Positions 46,265 through 55,334 are shown, numbered from the stretch's first letter. The stretch is DNA of 64,000 nt from Brucella pseudogrignonensis (GCF_032190615.1 NZ_JAVLAT010000001.1:1744501-1808500), one strand, 5' to 3'. Numbers and translations are program-made. Notes: generated from the letters alone by a model not told the origin.

Positions 46265-46803
46265 GGTGTGATGATGATGGGGGTGCCATTTGGCACCTTC
46301 GACCAGATTTCTCGCATTTCAGCGTTGGTCACGCCGATGCAGCCATCGGTCCAGTCCCACAGATGATGCAAGGGTGCAAGCAGACCCCAGCCATTTGGCA
46401 GACCATGGATCATGATATTGCCGCCGGGCGCATATCCGCCAGCATCCGCCGCGCTCTGATCTTCCGCGTTAGGGTAGGAAATATGCAGGCTGAGATGCGC
46501 CATTGAGCGCGGATTGCGCCAATCGATCATATAAGCGCCTTCCGGTGTCTTCTGATCACCCTCACGCGCCTTGTGTCCGCCATCGCCATTGCCGCCAAGC
46601 GCAATACGATAGGTACCGATGACCTCATCGCCGCGCAGCAATGTCATGCGACGTTCACCCTTATAGACCATGATTGAATCGGCTTGCTGTTCAGCGGGCG
46701 CTGCGTCAGGCGGCGCACCAGAGCCTATCCGCGCCATGACTTTGGTATAGCCAAACAGAGCAACAGCAATGATGATGATGGCGAAAAGCACTTTTCTGAT
46801 CAT
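46261..46803 (-). CDS. YkuD L,D-transpeptidase family protein
   Basis: The 180-residue protein is anchored or exported by an N-terminal hydrophobic segment (KVLFAIIIIAVALFGYTKVM). The YkuD domain has MIHGLPNGWG and the catalytic cysteine in WTDGCIGVTNAEM. It is a minimal enzyme without LysM or SH3 parts, distinct from the lipoprotein transpeptidase at 33.9 kb. It follows the small secreted protein gene by nine bases and is likely co-transcribed with it. Confidence 0.87.
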   Translation of the reverse strand: MIRKVLFAIIIIAVALFGYTKVMARIGSGAPPDAAPAEQQADSIMVYKGERRMTLLRGDEVIGTYRIALGGNGDGGHKAREGDQKTPEGAYMIDWRNPRSMAHLSLHISYPNAEDQSAADAGGYAPGGNIMIHGLPNGWGLLAPLHHLWDWTDGCIGVTNAEMREIWSKVPNGTPIIITP

Positions 46804-46812
46804 AATGCCCGC

Positions 46813-47247
46813 TTAATTTCGCTCTGTGGCCTGTTCAAGGCAGTCCGTGATTGTTGTTTTGCAGATGGGCGTGGTCTGGCGACTATCGGGGTTGTCTCGC
46901 CAGAGCTTGTAGGTGATCCAGAATTCAACATCCTTATAAGAATAGGTTTTGGCACGTCTGCTGTTGCGGCTGTTTTCCAGTGCCTCCGGCGTTATCACCA
47001 TATGATAGGCCAGCCGTTTGAACACCCAAGGCTTGTCACCTTTCTTATGCTCGAATAATTCCAGATGGTAATAGGGATCGCTGAATGCAGGATCCGGTCC
47101 CTGATGAATAGTGGCCCAGCGTGTAATCTTCGGCGTATCTGCAAGGATGACAGTTCGCGGCGCATTTTCAGCACAAACAAATGAAGTCGCAAAGGGGAGG
47201 GTGATGAACCATGCCGCAAATGCGTTGCCGATCTTTTTGCGGATCAT
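46813..47247 (-). CDS. Small secreted protein, possibly DUF5086 family
   Basis: The 144-residue protein has a signal peptide cleaved about FVCAENA and a mature part rich in aromatic residues (ITRWATIHQGPDPAFSDPYYHLELFEHKKG, quoted only as positions 41-70 in style; key run is SDPYYHLELFEH). A C-terminal cysteine pair lies in PICKTTITDC. I recall similar Brucella proteins labelled DUF5086 but cannot confirm this here. It is encoded directly upstream of the YkuD protein, so an envelope role is plausible. Confidence 0.65.
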   Translation of the reverse strand: MIRKKIGNAFAAWFITLPFATSFVCAENAPRTVILADTPKITRWATIHQGPDPAFSDPYYHLELFEHKKGDKPWVFKRLAYHMVITPEALENSRNSRRAKTYSYKDVEFWITYKLWRDNPDSRQTTPICKTTITDCLEQATERN

Positions 47248-47352
47248 TTTAACTACCCCAAATATTTTGTTCTCTCCATTCGATATAGCGCGTTTGTATA
47301 TGTTATTGATGAGGCTAAAAAAGCAAACAAAAACAAACCTCCATAATTGGCA

Positions 47353-47367
47353 TTAATTCAAAATTAA
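47353..47367. promoter_or_regulatory. CtrA-type binding site upstream of the cell wall hydrolase
   Basis: TTAA-TTCAAAA-TTAA matches the full CtrA consensus TTAA-N7-TTAA exactly. It lies about 100 bases before the SleB-type gene in an AT-rich spacer, which makes a chance match more likely than elsewhere. CtrA is the cell-cycle master regulator in this group. Confidence 0.55.
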
Positions 47368-47468
47368 TCAATATTTTCAAATAGTAAACAAGCGCCCGTT
47401 AACGTTCCATCAAGGTTAATACTCCATTATTCGCTATAGTTAAGGTTTCGTTGCGAGTGGAGTTTGCG

Positions 47469-48761
47469 GTGCGTTTTGGTTCCATACGAGCGCTGTTTGG
47501 CCGGTCAAAGGCCGTGTCCGAACCGGTATGGCACTATCCGGTTACGGGCTATTGCCCGGAGGATGGTCGCTATTACGCTGTGCGTGCAAAACCGCGTCAG
47601 GTTGTTCACAAGCCACATCGTCTGGTGCCGATCATTCTGGCGGCCGTCACTTACTTGTTCAATTCCAATGCAATTGCGTTTCAGGATATGGCCAGCCTTG
47701 TGCCAGCGGCGGACGTGGCGGGTCATCGCTGGACGGCTTTTGTTGCGAAGGCTCCCGTCGGCTCGCTGCATCAGGCAGAAATGCCTTTTGTGGATGCAAC
47801 GACTGTAACGGGCAGCATTTCCAGCGGCGGTATTGAAGTTCCGGGTATTGGACGTGTGGCTCTATCGGGCGGCAAGAAAACGGCCAAGCTCGGCGTCGAT
47901 GATCCAAACCCCGATGAAAACCGGATCAATCGCTCCGATAAGACAAACCGCCTTGTTTCTGTGAAGCCGAAAGCGCCGGCACGGTCTTTCAATGCAGGCA
48001 GCATGTTTGATAAAATCAGCATGATCACCGCGCCACGTGAAAAGATTGATGCGCGCATGGCCTTCTCCAAGTCCAGTGTCGAGGGCAAGGAGGTCGAGAT
48101 CGCAATGGCGTTTCATGCAGTCAAACCACCCAAACCCAAGCCGAATCTACCGGTCCAACTGGCAAAACTCATCAACAATGATCAGCCCGACGTTCTCGCG
48201 TTGGGCTATGCGCCTTCTAAGCCTGACTATGGCAAAACCTCTCCCTTCGAGAGCATCCTGACACCGGAAGCCGATAACGGCCGTTTTGTGCCACCGATCA
48301 GCGATCAGGACCATGCCTGGGCCGCGACCCCTCTGCCGCCGGAATCATTCGGGACCAAAGAACAAAAATGTCTTGCCGAAGCGGTCTACTACGAAGCACG
48401 TGGCGAGACGGTCAAAGGGCAGGTAGCAGTTGCACAGGTTGTGCTTAATCGTGTTCGCAATCCCGCTTATCCGGGCACGATTTGCGGTGTCGTCTATCAG
48501 AACCAGAATTGGCTCAATGCTTGCCAGTTTTCCTTTGCCTGTGACGGTCAGAAGCATCGCGTAACCGAGATTCCGCAATGGCGTCTGGCACAACAGGTTG
48601 CCAAAACCGTAACCGATGGCCGGATCTGGTTGCCGGAAGTTGGTTCATCCACGCATTACCATGCGACTTATGTCAGTCCTTTCTGGGCGCCGACCATGAA
48701 AAAGATGACGAAGATCGGTCTTCATGTGTTCTACCGCACCTATGGCGGCGGCTGGAGTTGA
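47469..48761 (+). CDS. SleB-type cell wall hydrolase
   Basis: The C-terminal domain (about residues 290-430) is a hydrolase_2/SleB lytic enzyme that cuts peptidoglycan glycan strands, with the catalytic glutamate region CLAEAVYYEARGE, VAQVVLNRVRNPAYPGTICGV and the STHYHATYVSPFW segment. The N-terminal 290 residues hold one hydrophobic helix (VPIILAAVTYLFNSNAIAF) and a long Pro/Lys-rich region of low complexity, suggesting a membrane-anchored enzyme with a flexible spacer. No ATG is available; I use the GTG at 47469 with GGAG seven bases upstream. TTG 47451 and GTG 47457 are alternatives. Confidence 0.85.
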   Translation: MRFGSIRALFGRSKAVSEPVWHYPVTGYCPEDGRYYAVRAKPRQVVHKPHRLVPIILAAVTYLFNSNAIAFQDMASLVPAADVAGHRWTAFVAKAPVGSLHQAEMPFVDATTVTGSISSGGIEVPGIGRVALSGGKKTAKLGVDDPNPDENRINRSDKTNRLVSVKPKAPARSFNAGSMFDKISMITAPREKIDARMAFSKSSVEGKEVEIAMAFHAVKPPKPKPNLPVQLAKLINNDQPDVLALGYAPSKPDYGKTSPFESILTPEADNGRFVPPISDQDHAWAATPLPPESFGTKEQKCLAEAVYYEARGETVKGQVAVAQVVLNRVRNPAYPGTICGVVYQNQNWLNACQFSFACDGQKHRVTEIPQWRLAQQVAKTVTDGRIWLPEVGSSTHYHATYVSPFWAPTMKKMTKIGLHVFYRTYGGGWS

Positions 48762-49078
48762 TCAGGTTTCTGCCAGCGGTATCACTTTCGGACACATTTA
48801 ATTGTCTATCGGCTCGCTTGAAACACGAGCACAATGATGAATCTATGTGCTGAGTGTGGCCCAATTCGATTCCAATTTTTCGGCCAAAATGCTGCCTGAT
48901 ATTCCACTTTGAGCGGAAAATGAGTCGCACCAACAGCTAAATATCTGTATTTACAAGAGAAAAAACCTTTTGAAGCAAGTGCTTCACCGCCTTGACTAGC
49001 GAGCGGTGTGTCAATATGTTGCGCGCAACTTGGAAATGGGCTTTTAACGCCCGCATTTCTTGCAAAAGGGAGCTGCCA
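48762..49078. other. Leader region of the Fo ATP synthase operon
   Basis: This 317-base gap contains no gene I can support. It holds a short hairpin (GAAGCA-AG-TGCTTC, 48972-48985) and, just after, a good sigma70-type promoter (separate entry). Confidence 0.5.
48992..49020 (+). promoter_or_regulatory. Probable promoter of the atpIBEF'F operon
   Basis: TTGACT (48992-48997) and TATGTT (49015-49020) are separated by 17 bases. Transcription would begin near 49027, about 50 bases before atpI. Confidence 0.6.
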
Positions 49079-49477
49079 ATGACGAGCGGCACTGAGCCGG
49101 GAAAGACGCCCGGTGCAAGCAGGAATGTGGATGCTAAAACTGTTTCCGGGGGGTTGGATCAGCGTTTGAATCGCCTTGAGGCCGAACTGGCTAAAAAAGG
49201 TCTTCTTAAGCCACCAGCTTCCGAGGATGAGCGATCGGAAACATCCAGTTCTGTCGCCCAGGCCATGAAACTGTCCAGTGAATTCATCGCTGGTATCGTG
49301 GTCGGTGCGGTGATCGGTTGGGCTCTTGATCGTTACGCGGGCACATCGCCGTGGGGGTTGATCATCTTTCTCCTTCTGGGCTTTGGTGCTGGCACCCTCA
49401 ACGTGCTCCGTTCCGCAGGTTATGTCGCCGATCAAGGCAACATTAAGTCTAACGTGGAAAAGAGCGATAAGGAATAA
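49079..49477 (+). CDS. atpI: ATP synthase Fo accessory protein AtpI
   Basis: The 132-residue protein has a polar, charged N-terminal half and two helices (EFIAGIVVGAVIGWALDR and GLIIFLLLGFGAGTLNVLRS), the AtpZ/AtpI pattern. AtpI helps c-ring assembly and may carry Mg2+. The start ATG at 49079 has AAGGGAG upstream; the open frame begins 29 codons earlier inside the leader. A 106-base gap with a GGGC/GCCC hairpin separates it from atpB. Confidence 0.9.
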   Translation: MTSGTEPGKTPGASRNVDAKTVSGGLDQRLNRLEAELAKKGLLKPPASEDERSETSSSVAQAMKLSSEFIAGIVVGAVIGWALDRYAGTSPWGLIIFLLLGFGAGTLNVLRSAGYVADQGNIKSNVEKSDKE

Positions 49478-49583
49478 GTCTTCGCGGACATCACGAAAAT
49501 GTTCGCGTATAGACCTTTGAAACAAGTGGGCGCTTTGCCCGAGACTGAAACGCCTTAGGGCAGGAACGACAGACGAGGTTAAG

Positions 49584-50333
49584 TTGGCCAACGATCCGAT
49601 CCATCAGTTCCAGGTATCCCGGTTGATCCCGATCGACATCGGTGGTGTGGACCTGTCGTTTACCAATGTTTCGGCCTTTATGGTCGCAACCGTCGTGCTC
49701 GCATCAGGCTTTCTGTATTTTACGTCGTCGAGCCGTGGACTGATCCCAAGCCGTCTGCAGTCGGTTTCGGAAATGGCCTATGAGTTTGTGGCGTCGAGCC
49801 TGAGAGATTCGGCTGGTTCAAAGGGTATGAAATTCTTTCCCTTTGTGTTCTCGCTCTTCATGTTTGTGCTTGTTGCAAACTTCATTGGTTTGTTCCCTTA
49901 TTTCTACACAGTCACCAGCCAGATCATCGTAACCTTTGCACTTGCTTTGCTTGTTATTGGTACAGTGATCATTTACGGTTTTTACAAGCATGGTCTGGGC
50001 TTTCTGAAGCTCTTTGTCCCAAGTGGCGTGCCGGGCATCATCGTGCCTCTGGTTGTTGCCATTGAAATCATTTCCTTCCTCTCGCGCCCAATCAGTCTTT
50101 CGGTTCGTCTTTTCGCGAACATGCTGGCTGGTCACATCACGCTCAAGGTTTTCGCAGGCTTCGTTGTCTCGCTGAGCTCGCTTGGTGCGCTTGGTGTTGG
50201 TGGCGCTATTCTGCCTCTGATCATGACGGTCGCGATCACCGCGCTTGAGTTTCTGGTTGCATTCCTCCAGGCCTACGTCTTCACCGTTCTTACCTGCATG
50301 TATATCAACGACGCAGTACATCCGGGTCACTAA
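49584..50333 (+). CDS. atpB: ATP synthase Fo subunit a
   Basis: Subunit a forms the proton half-channels beside the c-ring. The 249-residue protein has five to six helices; the essential arginine is in [15 protein letters not shown], and the last helix is [19 protein letters not shown]. It starts with TTG at 49584 (MANDPIHQF), with GAGG upstream, and no ATG is available nearby. A palindromic repeat lies right after its stop. Confidence 0.97.
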   Translation: MANDPIHQFQVSRLIPIDIGGVDLSFTNVSAFMVATVVLASGFLYFTSSSRGLIPSRLQSVSEMAYEFVASSLRDSAGSKGMKFFPFVFSLFMFVLVANFIGLFPYFYTVTSQIIVTFALALLVIGTVIIYGFYKHGLGFLKLFVPSGVPGIIVPLVVAIEIISFLSRPISLSVRLFANMLAGHITLKVFAGFVVSLSSLGALGVGGAILPLIMTVAITALEFLVAFLQAYVFTVLTCMYINDAVHPGH

Positions 50334-50334
50334 A

Positions 50335-50430
50335 GCATGTTGCGGAAAAGTGGTTTGCCGGTTTTCCGAAAACAACATGCATTATGAAAAATTTAAAGCG
50401 CTTCGCATCAAAACTATAAGTGATGCGCTT
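50335..50430. repeat. Bipartite palindromic element between atpB and atpE
   Basis: The first palindrome has outer arms GCATGTTG (50335-50342) and CAACATGC (50373-50380) with CGGAAAA (50343-50349) pairing with TTTTCCG (50362-50368). The second has CGCATCA (50404-50410) facing TGATGCG (50421-50427) with flanking AAAGCG/CGCTTT. I recognise this two-part design as a repeat common between genes of Brucella/Ochrobactrum and relatives. It begins two bases after the atpB stop and may form stable mRNA hairpins before atpE, the most heavily translated cistron. Confidence 0.75.
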
Positions 50431-50502
50431 TGAGGTTCTAGCCGGCGGGTTTCCGCCAGAACAGAAATCCGCACTAATTTGCAATCCAGAAGGAGCTTTA
50501 AC

Positions 50503-50730
50503 ATGGAAGCGGAAGCAGCAAAGTACATCGGCGCCGGTCTCGCCTGTTTCGGTATGGCCGGTACGGCTCTCGGCCTCGGCAACATTTTCGGTAGCTATCT
50601 CTCGGGCGCACTGCGTAACCCATCCGCTGCTGACAGCCAGTTCGGCCGTCTGGTATTCGGTTTCGCTGTGACGGAAGCTCTGGGCATCTTCTCGCTGCTC
50701 ATCGCGCTTCTGCTCCTCTTCGCTGTTTAA
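50503..50730 (+). CDS. atpE: ATP synthase Fo subunit c
   Basis: This 75-residue hairpin of two helices forms the rotor ring. The polar loop is in [14 protein letters not shown], and the proton-carrying carboxylate is the glutamate in [20 protein letters not shown]. The start ATG at 50503 has AGAAGGAG upstream, a strong site as expected for a high-copy subunit. Confidence 0.97.
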   Translation: MEAEAAKYIGAGLACFGMAGTALGLGNIFGSYLSGALRNPSAADSQFGRLVFGFAVTEALGIFSLLIALLLLFAV

Positions 50731-50874
50731 TCAACAGTTGCAAGAAACTGGCCTGCCGCGATCTGTATCTTGAAATGCAGCGCGGCTGGCCTTTGCATAT
50801 GAAGTCTGAGTGAGCATGTTTAAAGCCGGGAATTGTTTCCGGTAAAAATATGCTGGATTAAAGGGGAAATCTGG

Positions 50875-51492
50875 ATGTTCGTGTCCACGGCGTTTGCCCA
50901 AACCGCCACCGAATCGCAACCGGCACCAGCTGCTGGCGAGCACGGCGCAGCCGATGCTGTGCACACCGAAACCGGGGTCGCGCACGATGCCGGACACGGC
51001 AGCGGCGTATTCCCGCCGTTTGATTCCACCCACTACGCATCCCAGCTTCTGTGGCTGGCGATCACGTTCGGCCTTTTCTATCTGTTTCTGTCGCGTGTGG
51101 TTCTTCCGCGCATCGGTGGCGTGATCGAAAATCGTCGTGACCGCATTGCTCAGGATCTTGAGCAGGCTGCCCGTCTCAAGCAGGATGCTGATAACGCGAT
51201 TGCTGCTTACGAGCAGGAACTGGCTGCTGCCCGCACCAAGGCTGCTTCGATTGCTGAAGCTGCCCGTGAAAAAGGCAAAGGCGAAGCTGATGCTGAACGT
51301 GCCGCTGCTGAAGCAGCCCTAGAAGGCAAGCTCGCTGAAGCAGAAGAACGTATCGCAGCCATCAAGGCCAAGGCCATGAGCGATGTCGGTACGATCGCTG
51401 AAGAAACCACGTCTGCGATTGTTGAGCAGCTTCTGGGAACCAAGGCCGACAAGGCTGACGTGACCGCCGCCGTCAAAACCGCAAACGCCTGA
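50875..51492 (+). CDS. atpG: ATP synthase Fo subunit b'
   Basis: Subunit b' pairs with b to form the peripheral stalk in alphaproteobacteria and chloroplasts. The 205-residue protein has an Ala/His-rich N-terminal extension, one helix ([20 protein letters not shown]) and a long charged coiled coil rich in Ala, Glu and Lys. The ATG at 50875 gives MFVSTAFAQ. The gene is also called atpF'. It precedes atpF by ten bases. Confidence 0.94.
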   Translation: MFVSTAFAQTATESQPAPAAGEHGAADAVHTETGVAHDAGHGSGVFPPFDSTHYASQLLWLAITFGLFYLFLSRVVLPRIGGVIENRRDRIAQDLEQAARLKQDADNAIAAYEQELAAARTKAASIAEAAREKGKGEADAERAAAEAALEGKLAEAEERIAAIKAKAMSDVGTIAEETTSAIVEQLLGTKADKADVTAAVKTANA

Positions 51493-51502
51493 GGAGACGA
51501 AA

Positions 51503-51982
51503 ATGGATTCAACATTTTGGGCGCTTGTTGCGCTTATTCTCTTCATCGCTCTGATTGTTTACCTGAAGGTTCCTGGCATGATCGGTCGCTCACTGGATGA
51601 GCGTGCTGAGAACATCAAGAAGGAACTTGAAGAAGCTCGCACCCTGCGTGAAGAAGCCCAACAGCTTCTTGCTGAATATCATCGCAAGCGCAAGGAAGCG
51701 GAAAAAGAAGCCGGCGACATCGTTGCCGCTGCTGAACGTGAAGCCAAGGCTCTGCTCGAAGACGCAAAGCGCGCGACCGAAGAATATGTCGTTCGCCGCA
51801 ACAAGCTCGCTGAGCAGAAGATTGCAACTGCTGAAACCGATGCAATCAATGCCGTGCGTGCTTCAGCTGTTGATCTGGCTGTCGCCGCTGCTGGCAAAAT
51901 CGTTGCCGACAAAGTCGATGCAAAGGTTGCGGGCAACCTGTTCAAGGATGCACTTGGTCAGGTTAAAACAAACTTGAACTAA
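51503..51982 (+). CDS. atpF: ATP synthase Fo subunit b
   Basis: The 159-residue stalk subunit has one N-terminal helix (TFWALVALILFIALIVYLKV) and a coiled coil from residue 30 on (LDERAENIKKELEEARTLRE). It is the last Fo gene, followed by a strong terminator; the F1 genes lie elsewhere, as usual in this group. Confidence 0.96.
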   Translation: MDSTFWALVALILFIALIVYLKVPGMIGRSLDERAENIKKELEEARTLREEAQQLLAEYHRKRKEAEKEAGDIVAAAEREAKALLEDAKRATEEYVVRRNKLAEQKIATAETDAINAVRASAVDLAVAAAGKIVADKVDAKVAGNLFKDALGQVKTNLN

Positions 51983-52003
51983 GTTCAATTTTATAGAGTT
52001 TTG

Positions 52004-52036
52004 AAACGCCGCCTCAAAAGGGCGGCGTTTTTTTTG
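52004..52036 (+). terminator. Terminator of the Fo operon
   Basis: AAACGCCGCC (52004-52013) pairs with GGCGGCGTTT (52021-52030) and is followed by a run of T. Confidence 0.95.
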
Positions 52037-52143
52037 CTTTCTCATGTCATGCTGTTTGCTCCCAAAAAAGAGGATTTTGACGGGGCGATTTGCTCCCGTT
52101 ACGTTGAGGTCGGGTGGAAAGTCAGACTCTATGGGAAACATGC

Positions 52144-52536
52144 ATGACGAATGAAACGGAGCGCCTTGCGCAGGGCAAAGAGATATTTTCAAAGATACAT
52201 AGTGAGCTCGGCGATAAAGGGTTGAGTGCCTTTGGTGATATTGCACCAGACTTTGTTCGCTACGTATATGAGTTTGCCTACGGTGACATTTATGGGAACT
52301 CAGACCTAGATTTAAGAAGTCGTCAGATCACGACATTAGCTGCGTTAACCGCACTCGGTCATGCTGCGCCACAATTGAAAGTGCATATCGTGGCGGCGTT
52401 GAATAACGGGCTTACGCAAAAAGAGATTGTTCAGATAATTATTCAGCTGGCCGTATATGCGGGCTTCCCCGTTGCTTTCAACGGCTTGATGGTGGCGAAA
52501 GAAGCATTTGCTGAATATGACCAAAACAAACAATAA
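52144..52536 (+). CDS. Carboxymuconolactone decarboxylase family protein
   Basis: The 130-residue protein has the AhpD/CMD fold: LRSRQITTLAALTALGHAAPQLKVH and the helix ALNNGLTQKEIVQIIIQLAVYAGFP. It lacks the CxxC of AhpD, so a peroxidase role is unlikely, and it more resembles the gamma-carboxymuconolactone decarboxylase type of unknown substrate. Its base composition is visibly more AT-rich than the flanking atp and rnhB genes. It stands alone between two terminators/intergenic gaps, which suggests a later insertion. ATG at 52144; a GTG at 52114 is also in frame. Confidence 0.83.
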   Translation: MTNETERLAQGKEIFSKIHSELGDKGLSAFGDIAPDFVRYVYEFAYGDIYGNSDLDLRSRQITTLAALTALGHAAPQLKVHIVAALNNGLTQKEIVQIIIQLAVYAGFPVAFNGLMVAKEAFAEYDQNKQ

Positions 52537-52615
52537 AAAGGCATCTTTGTTGCTTGATTATAGATTGCTCCATGCCTCGCATGCCAATCGACCATTCTTG
52601 GACAGACTGTTAATC

Positions 52616-53278
52616 CTATAAGCCAAAACGACCCTTGATGGGCGCGAAAGTGTAGCGGTGGATTCCAGGTTGTGGTCCACCGGCTTCAATTGCATTGCGA
52701 TGTTTTAGCGTTCCGTAACCGGCATGAACCTCAAAGCCGTAGACTGGATGCACTGCTCCGGCACGTATCATCATGCGGTCTCGCGTAACCTTTGCGACGA
52801 TGGATGCAGCGGCAATAGAAATCGAGCGCTGATCGCCTTTTACCAATGCCGAGCCGGGACAGGATAGGCCCGGTGGAACATCGCGTCCATCGATCAATAC
52901 GTGATCGGGGCGAAGTGTCAGTCCCATGAAAGAACGGCGCATAGCTTCGAGGGCCGCTTTGCGAATGTCGCTGGCATCAATGCTGCGCGCACTCAGGCTC
53001 GCAACGGAAACACTGATCGCTTTGGCCAAAATAACATCATAGAGCGCATCACGCTTGGCCGCCTTCAGCCTTTTTGAGTCATCAAGTCCCTTTGGCAGAT
53101 CATTGGGATCAAGCACAACCGCTGCTGCAACAACCGGTCCTGCGAGCGGTCCACGACCAGCTTCATCAATGCCAGCAATATGCTTGAGCCCTCGCGCCAG
53201 ATATTTTGTCTCTTCCGAGAAGTCTGGAGCAAGCGGAATTTCAAAGAGGAGCGGAGAATCAGAACTTAAGCGTTTCAT
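52616..53278 (-). CDS. rnhB: Ribonuclease HII
   Basis: RNase HII removes ribonucleotides and RNA primers from DNA. The 220-residue protein has the catalytic acidic motif [41 protein letters not shown] and [17 protein letters not shown], all typical. The upstream PA0069-type gene lies 192 bases away on the same strand. Confidence 0.95.
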   Translation of the reverse strand: MKRLSSDSPLLFEIPLAPDFSEETKYLARGLKHIAGIDEAGRGPLAGPVVAAAVVLDPNDLPKGLDDSKRLKAAKRDALYDVILAKAISVSVASLSARSIDASDIRKAALEAMRRSFMGLTLRPDHVLIDGRDVPPGLSCPGSALVKGDQRSISIAAASIVAKVTRDRMMIRAGAVHPVYGFEVHAGYGTLKHRNAIEAGGPQPGIHRYTFAPIKGRFGL

Positions 53279-53470
53279 TTGGCGGAAATGTTCGCACTGC
53301 TTCTGATTCTCCGCAAGGTCCCTGCCGAGGATATTGGCGTAAAAGCAGGGGCCTTCCGTCCGAAAAAATCAGACGGAGATGGAACGCACAACTGACAACT
53401 CATGCACACATAAACTTTAACGTATTATCGGAACCAGAACGCCACAGTATCGCGCTCTGATATTCAGAAT

Positions 53471-54625
53471 TTAGAAAAGCGAAAGCTGCTTCCCATTTTT
53501 TTCGACGGGTTCAAACAGGTCTGTACGCAACGGAATACGCTTTGAATTAAAGCCGAGCTTGCGTGCGCTAATTTCGAAACGGCGCCCGATCTGCCATGCA
53601 TAGGGACCAGTGCCGCGCATACGTTTTCCCCATTCCGCATCATAATCCTTGCCGTCGCGCATGGAGCGTATAAGCGACATCACATGGCGATAACGGTCGG
53701 GATAATTGCGCAGCAGCCAGTCCTTGAACAAAGGTGCGACCTCGAGTGGCAGGCGAAGCAACACATAGCCCGCTTCACGTGCACCTTGTGCGTAAGCTGC
53801 ATCCAAAATGCGTTCAATCTCATGATCATTGATGCCGGGAATAATCGGCCCCATCATGACACTGGTTGGAATGCCGGCTTCTGTGAGTTTACGAATGGCT
53901 TGCAGACGCAGCGTCGGCGTTGAAGCACGCGGTTCCATTGTTCGTGCCAGATTTGCGTCTACAGATGTGACGGAAAGTGCGACCTTGGCCAGACCTTTTT
54001 CGGCCATGCGGCTTAAAATATCGATGTCGCGCACAACCAAAGCCGATTTGGTAACAATGCCAACCGGATGGTTGGCTGCTTCCAGCACTTCAAGAATTTC
54101 GCGCATGATGCGCCATTTTTTCTCGATCGGCTGATAGGGGTCTGTGTTGGTGCCGATAGCAATTGTCTTTGGTTGATAGCCCGGCTTGGCCAGCTCGCGC
54201 TCAAGCAGACGCGGCGCATCCGGCTTCGCAAACAGTTTCGCTTCAAAATCAAGGCCTGCAGACAAGCCCATATAGCTGTGCGTCGGACGTGCGAAGCAAT
54301 AAATGCAACCATGTTCGCAGCCGCGATAAGGATTGATCGAGCGGTCAAAGCTGATGTCGGGCGAATCGTTGCGTGTGATAATCGTGCGTGGCTTTTCAAC
54401 CTGCACGTCGGTCTTGAAGGCAGGCAAATCTTCGAGCGTTTCCCAGCCGTCATCAAATTCATGGCGTGTGGTGGGTTCGAAGCGTCCGGTTGGATTGATG
54501 CCCGCGCCGCGCCCGCGTCGGCGGGAGTGATCAATGCGCAGGCCAGCTTCACTGACAAGCGCGTTGGCGTGATCTGCACGTCCTGCTCCGAATGCTGCCT
54601 GATCTGCCTGCTGGATGATTTCCAT
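53471..54625 (-). CDS. PA0069-type radical SAM protein
   Basis: The 384-residue protein binds a [4Fe-4S] cluster through CX3CX2C in YRGCEHGCIYCFARPTH and has an SplB-like radical SAM barrel (IAIGTNTDPYQPIEKKW). An N-terminal extension has the RRGRGAGINPTGRFEP segment of this subfamily. The reaction of PA0069-type proteins is not established to my knowledge. The frame could start later, but this ATG gives a family-typical length. Confidence 0.87.
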   Translation of the reverse strand: MEIIQQADQAAFGAGRADHANALVSEAGLRIDHSRRRGRGAGINPTGRFEPTTRHEFDDGWETLEDLPAFKTDVQVEKPRTIITRNDSPDISFDRSINPYRGCEHGCIYCFARPTHSYMGLSAGLDFEAKLFAKPDAPRLLERELAKPGYQPKTIAIGTNTDPYQPIEKKWRIMREILEVLEAANHPVGIVTKSALVVRDIDILSRMAEKGLAKVALSVTSVDANLARTMEPRASTPTLRLQAIRKLTEAGIPTSVMMGPIIPGINDHEIERILDAAYAQGAREAGYVLLRLPLEVAPLFKDWLLRNYPDRYRHVMSLIRSMRDGKDYDAEWGKRMRGTGPYAWQIGRRFEISARKLGFNSKRIPLRTDLFEPVEKNGKQLSLF

Positions 54626-54702
54626 AACCGACTCTTTCGTTTTCTATGTTCATCCTATCGCAATGATAAGAACAAAGCAAGAACACAAAATCTTGAGCCG
54701 AT

Positions 54703-54740
54703 ATAATAAAACACCGACGTGATCACGCACGCCGGTGTCT
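54703..54740 (-). terminator. Terminator of the SH3 domain gene
   Basis: On the minus strand, ACACCG-x-CGTG pairs with CACG-x-CGGTGT around a six-base loop and runs into TTTTATTATAT. It starts 13 bases past the stop. Confidence 0.78.
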
Positions 54741-54752
54741 GGGGTCTTATTT

Positions 54753-55334
54753 TTAGGAGCGTGGCTGCTTCTTTGGCGGACGGCCTTGATTATGGCCAAG
54801 CTTGCCCGGGCCGCCGGGTCCACCCGGACGGACTTCATTTGGTTTGCCTGGGCCGCCAGGACGTCCGGGGCGGTTTGCTTGCGGCCTATCAGGACGACCC
54901 GGACGATGTGTTGCCGGGGGCTTGCCGGGACGGTGAGGGCCATTGTTCCAATGCGGCGGTCTTGGCGGCGGTGGCCGATGCCAGCCGTGCTTGTTGGAGC
55001 TGAGAATTGCCGCTGCAATCAGCGGGATGCCGATTGCAACTGCAGCAGTTCCAAAATTGTTGGAGTTTCTGGCCGACCCCTGTGAGAAGGCGAGATAATT
55101 GGACGATGCCCACCCGAGACGACCGCCGTAATCGACCTGACACCAGTTATAGCCAGTCGTGCAGCCAAGCACGTCAATGCCTGCACCATTTGGAATCGCA
55201 CCAATTACCGGGTAATTCGTACCCGGACCCGTACGCACGTTCAGATTGGTTGTCGCTATGGCATTCGCTGCCTGTGCAACGGGTGCTGCAAGCATGGCCG
55301 TTGCCAGAACAATCGATGTAAGAGCTACCCTCAT
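54753..55334 (-). CDS. Secreted SH3-domain protein with Pro/Gly/Arg-rich tail
   Basis: The 193-residue protein has a signal peptide (MRVALTSIVLATAMLAAPVAQA), a bacterial SH3 domain (residues about 25-85: NLNVRTGPGTNYPVIGAIPNG, CTTGYNWCQVDYGGRLGWAS) and a low-complexity tail of Pro, Gly, Arg, His and Lys (GRPDRPQANRPGRPGGPG). SH3b domains usually bind cell-wall peptides, and the basic tail could bind anionic envelope polymers. No catalytic domain is present. ATG 55334 gives a clean signal. Confidence 0.85.
   Translation of the reverse strand: MRVALTSIVLATAMLAAPVAQAANAIATTNLNVRTGPGTNYPVIGAIPNGAGIDVLGCTTGYNWCQVDYGGRLGWASSNYLAFSQGSARNSNNFGTAAVAIGIPLIAAAILSSNKHGWHRPPPPRPPHWNNGPHRPGKPPATHRPGRPDRPQANRPGRPGGPGKPNEVRPGGPGGPGKLGHNQGRPPKKQPRS

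Noticed and set aside
46813..47247. Firm DUF5086 assignment for the small secreted protein
   Set aside because: It rests on memory of similar annotations; a profile search would be needed, so the family is given only as possible.
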